From: UBA5066 sp046331465
GTDB taxonomy: Bacteria > Acidobacteriota > Thermoanaerobaculia > UBA5066
Assembly (NCBI GenBank): GCA_046331465.1
Contig: JAXLQV010000002.1
Location: forward strand, 248,001-312,000
Length of the DNA: 64,000 bases
Reading direction: 5' to 3'
Shown here: positions 14,253 through 21,565 of the stretch, piece by piece
Layout: the number at the start of each line of letters is the position of its first letter
Numbering within the stretch: position 1 is the first letter of the stretch
Translations under genes and position numbers: made by a program
Notes under the pieces: generated by a model
What the model was told of the DNA's origin: nothing
Database searches by the model: none
Seen by the model: only the letters and a program-made list of their open reading frames with translations

Positions 14253-16798
14253 AGTTCCTCCTCCGGACCCTCTCGCTCTCCTACGTCGCGCGCCACCGCG
14301 CGAAGACCTTCCTGACGCTCCTCGGCGTCGTCGTCGGCGTCGCGACGTACGTGGCCGTCGCCGGGGCGCGCGGGAGCCTCCTCGGCGGGATCCGCGAGAC
14401 GGTCGACCGGATGGCGGGGAAGGCGCAGCTCCAGCTGACGCGGGAGGGGGGCGTCCCGGAGGAGCTCCAGGAGGCGATCCGGGAGCGCCCCGGCATCCGC
14501 GCGCAGTCCCCCGTCATCGAGCAGGTCGTCGTCCCCGAGCGGGGCGAGCTCGGGAGCCTCCTCGTCCTCGGCGTCGACCTCCTCGGCGACCGCGAGATGC
14601 GCGATTACGGTTTCGAGGGGGAGGACGCCGACCTCGACGACCCGCTCCTCTTCCTCGCCCAGCCCGACTCCGTCGCCGTCGCCAAGGGACTCGCCGAGAG
14701 GGCGGGGCTGAAGACCGGGGACTCGATCGTCCTGAAGCTCCCCGCCGGGCCACGCCGCGTGACGGTCCGCGGGCTCCTGACGCCGAAAGGGTTCGCCGAG
14801 TCGTTCGGCGGGAACCTCCTCGTCATGGACGTCTTCGCCGCGCAGGAGCTCTTCGGCCGCGGCCGCCGCTTCGACCGGATCGAGGTGCGGCTCGAGGAAG
14901 GAGTGACGCTCGAGCAGGGGGCGGCCGCGCTCCGGGCCGTGGTGCCGCCGAACGTGAAGGTCGAGACGCCCGACCGTCGCAGCGCGCAGATGGAGCGGCT
15001 CGTCTCGAACTTCGCCGCCGGCTTCGACGTGACGAGCGGCTTCGCGCTCGGCATCGGCGCCTTCCTCATCTACAACGCGTTCAGCGTCGCGGTGAACCGC
15101 CGCCGTCGCGACATCGGGACTCTCCGCGCGCTCGGCGCGACGCCGCGGCAGGTCCAGGCGCTCTTCCTCCTCGAGGCGGTCGCGCTCGGCCTCGCCGGCT
15201 CCCTCCTCGGCGTCCTCGCCGGGGTGGGCCTCACGCGCGCCGCGCTCGACGTCATGCGGCAGGGAGCCGAGCAGGTCTACGGCGTCGCCGCCTCGCCGCG
15301 GCCCCGCCTCGACCTCCCGCTCGCGCTCCAGGGGCTCGCCCTCGGCCTCCTCGCCTCCCTCGCCGGGGCGTTCGCCCCGTCGCGCGCCGCCGCGGCCGTC
15401 TCGCCGACCGAGGCCTTCGCGAAGGGGGTCCACCAGGCCGGGAGCGGCTGGACGGGGCGGCGCGTCGGCGCGGGCGTCGCGCTCCTCGCGGTGACCGTCG
15501 CCTTCGGGGCGCGGCCCCCGGTCGCCGGGATGCCGATGATCCTCGCGATCATCGCGCTCGGCGCCTCCTCGGCGCTCCTCCTCGTCGGCCCCGTCGCGCA
15601 CCGCCTCCTGGCGCTCGGGGCGCCGCTCGTCGCGCGCCTCTTCCCGGTGGCCGGCCGCCTCGCCTCGGACGCCCTCCTCTCGGCGCCGCGCCGGAGCGCC
15701 GGCACGGTCACCGCGATGACGCTCGCGCTGACGTTCGCCGTCGGCATCGGCGGCTACATCGAGGCGACGACGGCGACGCTCGTGAGGTGGATGCGGGACG
15801 TCCTGACCTCCGACATCTACGTCCGCGCCTCCGCGAACTTCGCGCGCCCCGACTACCGCTTCGCGCCGGGGGTGAAGGACGAGATCGCCTCGCTGCCGGG
15901 CGTGCGGTCCGTCGAGTCGTACCGCGCCTCGCGCCTCGAGTACCGCGGGGAGACGATCGTCCTCTCCTCCATCGAGATGGAGCCGATGCTCGACCGGACC
16001 CGCCACGACTGGGTCGAGGGGAACGAGGAGACCGCGCGGCGCGAGGTGGGCCGCGGAGGGTCCTGCACCGTCTCCGACAACTTCGCGACGAAGTTCCGGA
16101 TGGGTGTCGGCGACGTCGTCGAGCTCCCGGCGGCCCGGGGCGTCGCCCGCTTCCCGATCGCCGCCGTCGTCCGCGACTACACCTCCGACCGCGGCACGGT
16201 CTTCGTCGACCGGAGGACCTACCTCGCCGCCTTCGGGGACGACCGGGTCGACGTCTTCGACGTGAACCTCTCGCCGGGAGCCGACGCGGGGAAAGTCCGC
16301 GACGCGATCCGGGCGAGGCTCCAGGGGCGGATGCCGGCGCTCGTCTCGACGCGGCGGGAATTCGTCGCCGACGTCGAGAAGGCGATCGACGCGTTCTACG
16401 CCCTGATGCAGGTGACGCTCGTCCTCGCCCTCTCGGTCGGCGTCCTCGGCATCGTCACCTCGCTCCTCATCTCCGTCGTGGAAAGGACGCGCGAGATCGG
16501 CCTCCTGAAGGCGCTCGGGGCGCTCGGCGCGCAGGTGCGCCGGAGCGTCGCCCTCGAGGCGCTCGCCCTCGCGTCCGCGTCTTTCCTCCTCTCGCTCCCG
16601 CTGGGCACGCTCCTCGCCCTCTTCGTCGAGAAGACCGTCGCCGTCGCATTCGCCGGCTGGAGCCTCCCGCACGAGACGCCGTGGCTCCTCCTGGGCCAGC
16701 TCCTCGTCGCCCTTCCGCTCCTCTCGGCCGCCTCCGCCTGGGCCCCGGCGCGGCAGGCGGCGCGCACTCCCGTGACGGAGGCCCTCGAGTATGAGTAG
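14249..16798 (+). CDS. ABC transporter permease with two FtsX domains
   Basis: The protein has 849 residues starting at a TTG (14249) that overlaps the ATPase stop codon. The N-terminal membrane helix is followed by a large periplasmic domain of about 220 residues of the MacB type. Three helices (near 265-380) form the first FtsX domain (IGTLRALGATPRQVQAL is the cytoplasmic coupling helix). Two further helices precede a second periplasmic domain, and a second FtsX domain ends the protein (REIGLLKALGALGAQVRRS). LolC/E have one such domain, so this is the fused, longer type. It should work with the preceding ATPase to move a lipid, lipoprotein or peptide out of the inner membrane. The end overlaps the next gene by 8 bases. 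Confidence 0.9.
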   Translation: MKFLLRTLSLSYVARHRAKTFLTLLGVVVGVATYVAVAGARGSLLGGIRETVDRMAGKAQLQLTREGGVPEELQEAIRERPGIRAQSPVIEQVVVPERGELGSLLVLGVDLLGDREMRDYGFEGEDADLDDPLLFLAQPDSVAVAKGLAERAGLKTGDSIVLKLPAGPRRVTVRGLLTPKGFAESFGGNLLVMDVFAAQELFGRGRRFDRIEVRLEEGVTLEQGAAALRAVVPPNVKVETPDRRSAQMERLVSNFAAGFDVTSGFALGIGAFLIYNAFSVAVNRRRRDIGTLRALGATPRQVQALFLLEAVALGLAGSLLGVLAGVGLTRAALDVMRQGAEQVYGVAASPRPRLDLPLALQGLALGLLASLAGAFAPSRAAAAVSPTEAFAKGVHQAGSGWTGRRVGAGVALLAVTVAFGARPPVAGMPMILAIIALGASSALLLVGPVAHRLLALGAPLVARLFPVAGRLASDALLSAPRRSAGTVTAMTLALTFAVGIGGYIEATTATLVRWMRDVLTSDIYVRASANFARPDYRFAPGVKDEIASLPGVRSVESYRASRLEYRGETIVLSSIEMEPMLDRTRHDWVEGNEETARREVGRGGSCTVSDNFATKFRMGVGDVVELPAARGVARFPIAAVVRDYTSDRGTVFVDRRTYLAAFGDDRVDVFDVNLSPGADAGKVRDAIRARLQGRMPALVSTRREFVADVEKAIDAFYALMQVTLVLALSVGVLGIVTSLLISVVERTREIGLLKALGALGAQVRRSVALEALALASASFLLSLPLGTLLALFVEKTVAVAFAGWSLPHETPWLLLGQLLVALPLLSAASAWAPARQAARTPVTEALEYE

Positions 16799-17573
16799 AC
16801 GCCGCTTCCCGCTCGCCGCCCTCCTCCTCGCGACGCTCGCCTTCCCGGCGATGGCCGAAGAGGCCCGCGCGCTCTTGCAGCAGTCCGAGGACCGGCACCG
16901 GACGAAGAGCCAGGAGTACGAGGGGGACCTCACCGTGACGGCGAAGGACGGGAAGGAGCGGAAGAAGAGCTGGCGGAGCTACCGCCTCGGCTACGCCGGC
17001 GACTCGCGGCTCCTCATCCGCTTCACGGCGCCCCCGGAGGTGAAGGGGGTCGGGTTCCTCTCGCTGCCTCGACCCGGGAAGAACCCCGACCAGTGGCTCT
17101 ACCTCCCCTCGATGAAGCGCGAGCGCCGCATCGCCGCGCAGGACCGGAGCGCCTCGTTCGTCGGCACCGACTTCAACTACGAGGACATGGAGGAGCTCGA
17201 CCACGAGAAGTACGACGTGAGGCTCCTCCCCGACGAGACGGTCGCGGGCCAGCCCTGCTGGGCGATCGAGGCGCGGCCGCGCGCGGACGCCGGGAAGAGC
17301 CTCTACGAGAGGAAGCTCCTCTTCCTCCGGAAGGACATCCTCTACCTCGTCCGGATGGACCTCTTCCGCCCCGGCGAGAAGGAGCCGGGCAAGCGCCTCC
17401 TCCTCGAGGAGGTCGCCCTCGTCGACGGCCACCACGTCGCGAGGCGGATGACGATGAAGGACCTCGCGAAGGGATCGACGACCGTCATCCGCCTCGAGAA
17501 GCTGGCGTTCGACGGCGCGCAGCCCGAGGGACGCTACACGCTCCAGAACCTCGTGCGGGAGGGGGGCGACTGA
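16791..17573 (+). CDS. LolA-like outer membrane lipoprotein-sorting protein
   Basis: This is a 260-residue secreted protein with a signal peptide (FPLAALLLATLAFPAMAEE). The mature part has the LolA/LolB-like half-barrel pattern found in proteins annotated 'outer membrane lipoprotein-sorting protein': DRHRTKSQEYEGDLTV, LLIRFTAPPEVKGVGFL, DQWLYLPSMKRERRI, FVGTDFNYEDME. It overlaps the permease gene by 8 bases and the next gene by 4, so it belongs to the same operon. It probably binds the hydrophobic cargo released by the permease and carries it through the periplasm. The cargo is unknown. Classical LolA is shorter (about 200 residues), so this belongs to the wider LolA-like group. Confidence 0.87.
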   Translation: MSRRRFPLAALLLATLAFPAMAEEARALLQQSEDRHRTKSQEYEGDLTVTAKDGKERKKSWRSYRLGYAGDSRLLIRFTAPPEVKGVGFLSLPRPGKNPDQWLYLPSMKRERRIAAQDRSASFVGTDFNYEDMEELDHEKYDVRLLPDETVAGQPCWAIEARPRADAGKSLYERKLLFLRKDILYLVRMDLFRPGEKEPGKRLLLEEVALVDGHHVARRMTMKDLAKGSTTVIRLEKLAFDGAQPEGRYTLQNLVREGGD

Positions 17574-18826
17574 GGACTCCGCGGCTCCGGGCGTCGTGCG
17601 TCGCGGCGTTCGCGGCCGCGATCGTCTCCGCGTCGGGCTCCTCCGCCCAGACCTGGAGCGGCTTCGTGGAGGCGAAGGGGTGGGGCTACGCCGACCGCTC
17701 CCTCCCGCGCGAGCCGTGGGTCGTCGGGTGGGGGACGGCGCAGGCGACGTTCGAGGCGAGGCTCGCGCCGTCGCTCCGCCTGACGGCGACGGCCCGCGGC
17801 GAGCTGACGTCGACGGGCGACCGGGACCTCTTCCTCGACCCCGCGGACCGCGACCTCCGCCGGGCGCCGCTCTCGCTCCGGGAAGCGTGGGTCGCGTGGA
17901 GCGTCGCGCCGACGGTCGACGTCGAGGCGGGGCGCTTCTTCCTCGGCTGGGGAAAGACGGACGGCTACTCGCCCGCCGACGCCTTCCTGCCGCGCGACCT
18001 GACCGACCCCTACGCCGACGAGAAGCTCCCGCTCTGGGGGCTCCGGACGCGCGGGCAGGCGGGGCTCTTCCGGTTCGACGGCGTCCTCGTCCCGGCCGGC
18101 ACGCCGTGGCGCGTGCCGGTCTCCTCTCCCCGCTTCGCGCCCGTGCAGGAGACGATCGCCGGCTACCCCGTCGTGCTGAAGGACGGGACGAACGACCTCC
18201 CGCGCGGCGGCTGGGGCGCGGTCCGGCTCCTCGCCACGGCCGGCGACTGGGACGTCGGGGCGTGGGGACGAGCGGGAGTCCGCCCGGCGCCGCTCCTGAC
18301 GCCACGCCCGGACCTGGCATTCCTCGACGGCGACGCGGTCGCCGTCCCGGCCGACCGGCGCTACGCGCGCGAGGACGGCTTCGGCCTCGAGCTCTCGCGC
18401 GTCACGGGGGCGTGGGTCCTCCGCGCGGAGGGGGCGGCCCTCTTCTCGTCGGACGAGGGGCTCGGCGACGCGCTGGTCTGGACGCTCGGCGCGGAGCGTG
18501 CCTTCGGCGACGGGACGCTCCTCGTCACGCTGGCCGCGAACGCGCGCGGCACGCCGGTCGACCCGCTCCTCCTCTTCGACCGGGCCATCCTCCCGGCCTT
18601 CCTCGCGGTCTGGCAGCGAACGGAGCGGTGGGGAAGCTGGCGCGCCGTCTGGACGCAGGGACTCCGCCACGGCGACGGCCTCGCGAAGGGAGAGGTCTCC
18701 TGGAACGCGACCGACGCGATCTCCCTCACCCTCGGGGCCGACGTTCCCTACGGCTCGCGGTACGGCCCGTTCGGGGCGCGCCCCGACCTGAAGCGCGCGC
18801 GCGCGGGCGCGCGATTCGCCTGGTAG
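17570..18826 (+). CDS. outer-membrane beta-barrel protein, probable CTG start
   Basis: The 418-residue frame begins at a CTG that overlaps the stop of the LolA-like gene (CTGA, 17570-17573). From there the protein reads as a good signal peptide (RTPRLRASCVAAFAAAIVSA, then SGSSAQ) and a barrel of alternating strands ending in aromatic F-A-W, typical of Gram-negative porin-like proteins. No ATG, GTG or TTG in this frame lies near enough to give a signal peptide, and a GGGAGGGG site sits at 17558-17565. Internal motifs such as GRFFLGWGKTDGYSPADAF resemble DUF1302/alginate-export-like barrels. It is the last gene of the envelope operon and probably the outer-membrane end of the pathway. Confidence 0.78.
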   Translation: MRTPRLRASCVAAFAAAIVSASGSSAQTWSGFVEAKGWGYADRSLPREPWVVGWGTAQATFEARLAPSLRLTATARGELTSTGDRDLFLDPADRDLRRAPLSLREAWVAWSVAPTVDVEAGRFFLGWGKTDGYSPADAFLPRDLTDPYADEKLPLWGLRTRGQAGLFRFDGVLVPAGTPWRVPVSSPRFAPVQETIAGYPVVLKDGTNDLPRGGWGAVRLLATAGDWDVGAWGRAGVRPAPLLTPRPDLAFLDGDAVAVPADRRYAREDGFGLELSRVTGAWVLRAEGAALFSSDEGLGDALVWTLGAERAFGDGTLLVTLAANARGTPVDPLLLFDRAILPAFLAVWQRTERWGSWRAVWTQGLRHGDGLAKGEVSWNATDAISLTLGADVPYGSRYGPFGARPDLKRARAGARFAW

Positions 18827-18866
18827 GCGGGGCCCCCGCGCGGCGCGAGGCTGATAGCGTTCGCCC

Positions 18867-19322
18867 ATGCGTCGCGTCTTTTCCCTCCTCGCTGCCGCTT
18901 CCCTGACCGCCCTCCTCGCCTCTCCCGCCCTCGCCGAGGAGTACGCGGGAGCCGTCACCTCGACCGTCGTCCTGAAGGCGACGAAGACCGCGGCGGGGCA
19001 GCCGGTCGTCTACCCGACGGGAGGGCCGGCAGAGGTCACCGCGGCGATCGTCACGATCGCGCCGGGTGCCGAGACGGGCTGGCATTCGCACGAGGTCCCG
19101 GTCTACGCCTGGGTCGTCGCCGGGACGCTCCGGGTCGAGTACGACGGCGCCGCGCCCGTCACCGTGAGGGCGGGAGAGCCGCTCGTCGAGGCGGTCGGCG
19201 TCGCCCACGACGGGCGGAACGCGGGGACCGAGCCCGTCAAGCTCCTCGTCTTCTACACCGGGATCGAGGGGAAGCCGAACGTCGCGAAGGCCGCGCGGCC
19301 TGCCGCGACGCCGCCCCGCTGA
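18867..19322 (+). CDS. secreted cupin-domain protein
   Basis: The protein has 151 residues with a signal peptide (SLLAAASLTALLASPALAEE). The cupin core holds GAETGWHSHEVPVYAWVVAG (first motif with two His and a Glu) and VRAGEPLVEAVGVAHDGRN (second motif with His). These residues usually bind one metal ion. Similar periplasmic cupins occur as small stand-alone proteins of unknown substrate. A TAGCGT box lies 6 bases before the ATG (18855-18860) and could be a minus-10 element of a leaderless mRNA. The gene stands alone between the envelope operon and a convergent membrane-protein gene. Confidence 0.87.
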   Translation: MRRVFSLLAAASLTALLASPALAEEYAGAVTSTVVLKATKTAAGQPVVYPTGGPAEVTAAIVTIAPGAETGWHSHEVPVYAWVVAGTLRVEYDGAAPVTVRAGEPLVEAVGVAHDGRNAGTEPVKLLVFYTGIEGKPNVAKAARPAATPPR

Positions 19323-19332
19323 CCGGTCGGGC

Positions 19333-19767
19333 TCAGGGCCCGATCGCGACGGCGTCGACGACGAAGTACCCGGTATCGCCGAAGCAGGACGTCGGGACCC
19401 CGCGGTGCTCCTCGTACGTGAGCGCCACCCGCTTCCCCATGAGCGCGTTGATCTTCTTCGCGACCGCGTCGTCGCGGACGGTGAAGGCGAACGTCTGCTG
19501 CAGCGCGCCCGGGACGTTGACGATGGCGAGCTCGCCTTCCCAGGTCTTGCAGACCCAGCCGCGGCTCGAGAACTTCTGCACGAACCCCGCCCGCTGGCCC
19601 GACGAGTACGACCAGTGAAGCGTGATCCACGTGTAGGCGGCGAAGAGGAGGACCGGCGCGACGACGAGGAGGAGGCCGATCTTCTTCAGGGCGCCCCACC
19701 CCTTCCGCGCGGGCTGCGCGGGGGGTGCGCCCGCCGTCGCCGTCCCGGGCGTCTCGCTGCTCGACAT
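19333..19767 (-). CDS. conserved membrane-anchored protein of unknown function
   Basis: The protein has 144 residues from ATG 19767. A Pro/Ala-rich, positively charged cytoplasmic tail is followed by one membrane helix (about 29-48, IGLLLVVAPVLLFAAYTWI). The rest, about 95 residues, faces the periplasm: SSGQRAGFVQKFSSRGWVCKTWEGE, written here as GQRAGFVQKFSSRG plus WVCKTWEGE, then VPGALQQTFAFTVRD and RGVPTSCFGDTGYFV. Two cysteines could pair. The pattern is conserved in many bacteria as a small membrane protein without an assigned role; some entries carry a misleading dehydrogenase name. It is convergent with the cupin gene (10 bases between the stops). Confidence 0.75.
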   Translation of the reverse strand: MSSSETPGTATAGAPPAQPARKGWGALKKIGLLLVVAPVLLFAAYTWITLHWSYSSGQRAGFVQKFSSRGWVCKTWEGELAIVNVPGALQQTFAFTVRDDAVAKKINALMGKRVALTYEEHRGVPTSCFGDTGYFVVDAVAIGP

Positions 19768-19860
19768 GGCCGTCCTCCGGGCCGGGAGCTCGTCCCGGCG
19801 GCGCGGATTATTCCACCCCGCCGACGCGCGCGCGGCGGCGGCTTCCCGTACGCTCCGCGC

Positions 19861-20292
19861 ATGGCGAAGAGGATCGAGCCCTGCCGCAAGAGCCCCGAGG
19901 AACGCCTCGACGACCTCCTCTCGGGGCACCGGGAGGCATCGCTCCGGAACGAGGGGGCGAAGTACGTCTCCCGGGCGATCGCCTCGTCGGACTCGATGCC
20001 GAACGGCGTGAAGTTCTTCGCGTACGCCCTCCTCGCGGCCGACGCGGAGGACGAGGAGGAGGCCCTCGAGGCGCTCGCGACGGCCGAGGGCTACCTCGAG
20101 GTCGCGCGGAAGGACCTCGGGCGGCGCTTCACGAAGGAGCTCGCCGGGCTCGGGTTCCTCGAGCGGGGAATCGCCCTCCGGAGCGAGAGGGGGGAGTTCG
20201 AGGAGGCGCTCCGCCTCTGCGACCTGGCGCTCGCGCTCGGCCTGGGAGAGGCGTACGGCAGGAAGAGGGCGTCGCTCGCGCGGATGACCTGA
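19861..20292 (+). CDS. small helical repeat (TPR-like) protein
   Basis: The protein has 143 residues, all helical, with the pattern of short tetratricopeptide-like repeats (FFAYALLAADAEDEEEALEAL, shown here as FFAYALLAADA and EEEALEAL; GFLERGIALRSERGEFEEAL as a second unit). It lacks a signal peptide or membrane helix, so it is cytosolic. I do not recognise a named family. The ATG is 6 bases after TACGCT (19849-19854), which may be a minus-10 element. Single gene, convergent with the small membrane protein gene at 20335-20508. Confidence 0.7.
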   Translation: MAKRIEPCRKSPEERLDDLLSGHREASLRNEGAKYVSRAIASSDSMPNGVKFFAYALLAADAEDEEEALEALATAEGYLEVARKDLGRRFTKELAGLGFLERGIALRSERGEFEEALRLCDLALALGLGEAYGRKRASLARMT

Positions 20293-20334
20293 GGGAAGGA
20301 CGGGGCCGGTCCCGCCCGGCGCGGCCGAGCCCGG

Positions 20335-20508
20335 TCAGCGTCTCCCGTTCAGCGTCCGCTGCATGGCCTGGGCGTCGTCGCGCGCGACCTTCGCCCGCTT
20401 GTCGGCGCGGGTCTTCCTCTCCGCCTCACGCGCCTCGCGGAGCTTGAAGAACCGAAAGGCGCCGTACGCGAGAGCGCCGGCGAGGAAGATCCAGAAGAGC
20501 GTCGTCAT
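20335..20508 (-). CDS. 57-residue single-pass membrane protein
   Basis: A short frame from ATG 20508 to TGA 20335-20337 encodes MTTLFWIFLAGALAYGAFRF followed by a highly charged helix (KLREAREAERKTRADKRAK) and the tail RTLNGRR. One membrane helix (about 4-20) and a basic cytoplasmic coiled coil are visible. It is not a shadow of any other gene, since the opposite strand is intergenic. Similar tiny proteins act as membrane tethers or accessory subunits, but no function can be assigned. It lies downstream of the RRM gene terminator, so it is probably transcribed separately. Confidence 0.6.
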   Translation of the reverse strand: MTTLFWIFLAGALAYGAFRFFKLREAREAERKTRADKRAKVARDDAQAMQRTLNGRR

Positions 20509-20530
20509 GCTCGGTTCTCCGAGGGGCGCC

Positions 20531-20572
20531 GGGAAATAGAAAGGGGGCCCGGGCCGTGGCCCGGACCCCCTT
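20531..20572 (-). terminator. Rho-independent terminator of the RRM gene
   Basis: The arms AAGGGGG-C-CCGGGCC (20541-20555) and GGCCCGG-A-CCCCCTT (20558-20572) pair with a single mismatch. On the minus strand the stem is followed by a T-rich run (TTTCTATTT, down to about 20532). It lies 34 bases beyond the stop of the RRM gene. Confidence 0.85.
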
Positions 20573-20605
20573 CGAAGGCTTCAGGGCCTGTCGATTCCGG
20601 TCAGG

Positions 20606-20881
20606 CTAGTAGCGGCCGCGCCCGCCGCCGCCGCCCCGGTTCTCCTGGGGCTTGGCCTCGTTGACGCGGATGGAGCGGCCGTCGATCTCGCGGCCGTTGA
20701 GGGCGCCCATCGCCTTCTGCGCGTCCGCGTTCGACATCTCGACGAAGCCGAAGCCCTTCGAGGTGCCGCTGTCGCGGTCGGTGATGACGCGGGCGGACTC
20801 GACCTGGCCGAACGGCGAGAAGAGGTCGTTGAGGGTGGAGTCGTTCGTCGAGTAGGAGAGGTTTCCAACGTAGAGCTTCAT
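20606..20881 (-). CDS. RRM-type RNA-binding protein
   Basis: The protein has 91 residues and is a single RNA recognition motif (residues 1-79) plus a Gly/Arg-rich tail. RNP2 is KLYVGNLS at 2-9 and RNP1 is KGFGFVEM at 42-49, with the aromatic residues used for RNA stacking. This architecture is that of the cyanobacterial Rbp and eukaryotic glycine-rich proteins, which bind single-stranded RNA and often respond to cold. An AAGGA site lies 8 bases before the ATG and a strong terminator follows the gene. A probable promoter at 21047-21055 would give a leader of about 160 bases, suggesting post-transcriptional control. Confidence 0.95.
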   Translation of the reverse strand: MKLYVGNLSYSTNDSTLNDLFSPFGQVESARVITDRDSGTSKGFGFVEMSNADAQKAMGALNGREIDGRSIRVNEAKPQENRGGGGGRGRY

Positions 20882-21046
20882 CGGGAGTCCTTGCTTGAGA
20901 GTCGATCGTCCTGGGACGAAGGAGGGGTTGCGGAGGGAGTGGATCGGAAGCGTGCGGGTGACGGGGCTTGCTCGGTACGCTTTGCCGCGCCGTCTACCCG
21001 ATGTTCGGAGGAACAGGAGGCGGAGAGAGCCGAATAAGCGAGAGCC

Positions 21047-21055
21047 ATCGTAGCA
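21047..21055 (-). promoter_or_regulatory. extended minus-10 promoter upstream of the RRM gene
   Basis: On the minus strand the sequence reads TGC TACGAT, an extended minus-10 element (TGN plus TANNNT). No clear minus-35 is seen, as expected for this class. Transcription from here would produce a leader of about 160 bases (to 20882) containing no other gene. Confidence 0.4.
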
Positions 21056-21103
21056 CGGTCTCGAATTCCGTGCCCGGTGGCCCTTTTCCGGCGGCCGGAC
21101 GGC

Positions 21104-21550
21104 CTAGGATTTCGGGTTCCTGAGCCGCTGGAGGAACCACCAGTGGTGCCCGCCGGGGTCCTCGCACTCGTAGCCGCGGTCCGACCAGTACTCCTCGCCG
21201 TAGTCGACCGTTGCGAGCTCCGCGCAGACCTTCGCCCCGGCCGCGACGGCGCGGGCGTGGTGGGCCTCGACGTCGTCCACGTAGACCACGAGGCTCTGGG
21301 TGTTGATCCCGCCGACCTGGCTCGGGCTGCGCCGGTACGGGTACTTCTCCTCTCTCCCGGCGACGTCCCCGACCATGACGAGCCCTTCGCCGTAGACGAG
21401 CTCGGAGTGCTCGATCCGGCCGTTCTCGCCCACGACCCGGATCCGGACCTCGAAGCCGAACGCCTCGCAGAGGAAGTCGATCGCCTTCGCGGCCTCGAGG
21501 TAGTAGAGGGCCTGGGAGATCCGGGGCCACCCGGGCGGTGTCGGCTTCAT
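21104..21550 (-). CDS. VOC (glyoxalase/bleomycin resistance) family protein, PhnB-like
   Basis: The protein has 148 residues with the paired beta-alpha-beta-beta-beta modules of the vicinal oxygen chelate fold: ISQALYYLEAAKAIDFLCEAF, shown as QALYYLEAA and AIDFLCEAFGF, then IEHSELVYGEGLVMVGD, and a second half with VVYVDDVEAHHARA and YECEDPGGHHWWFLQ. The His/Glu positions for metal binding are partly present (HSEL, DPGGHHW). Members include antibiotic-resistance and demethylase-like proteins, and the substrate cannot be assigned. The start is 15 bases downstream of the threonine synthase stop, so the two genes form an operon. Confidence 0.88.
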   Translation of the reverse strand: MKPTPPGWPRISQALYYLEAAKAIDFLCEAFGFEVRIRVVGENGRIEHSELVYGEGLVMVGDVAGREEKYPYRRSPSQVGGINTQSLVVYVDDVEAHHARAVAAGAKVCAELATVDYGEEYWSDRGYECEDPGGHHWWFLQRLRNPKS

Positions 21551-21565
21551 GGCGCGGCTCCTTTC

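Noticed and set aside
19333..19767. Annotation as 6-phosphogluconate dehydrogenase, a name seen on similar small proteins
   Set aside because: The protein has 144 residues with one membrane helix and no dinucleotide-binding motif.
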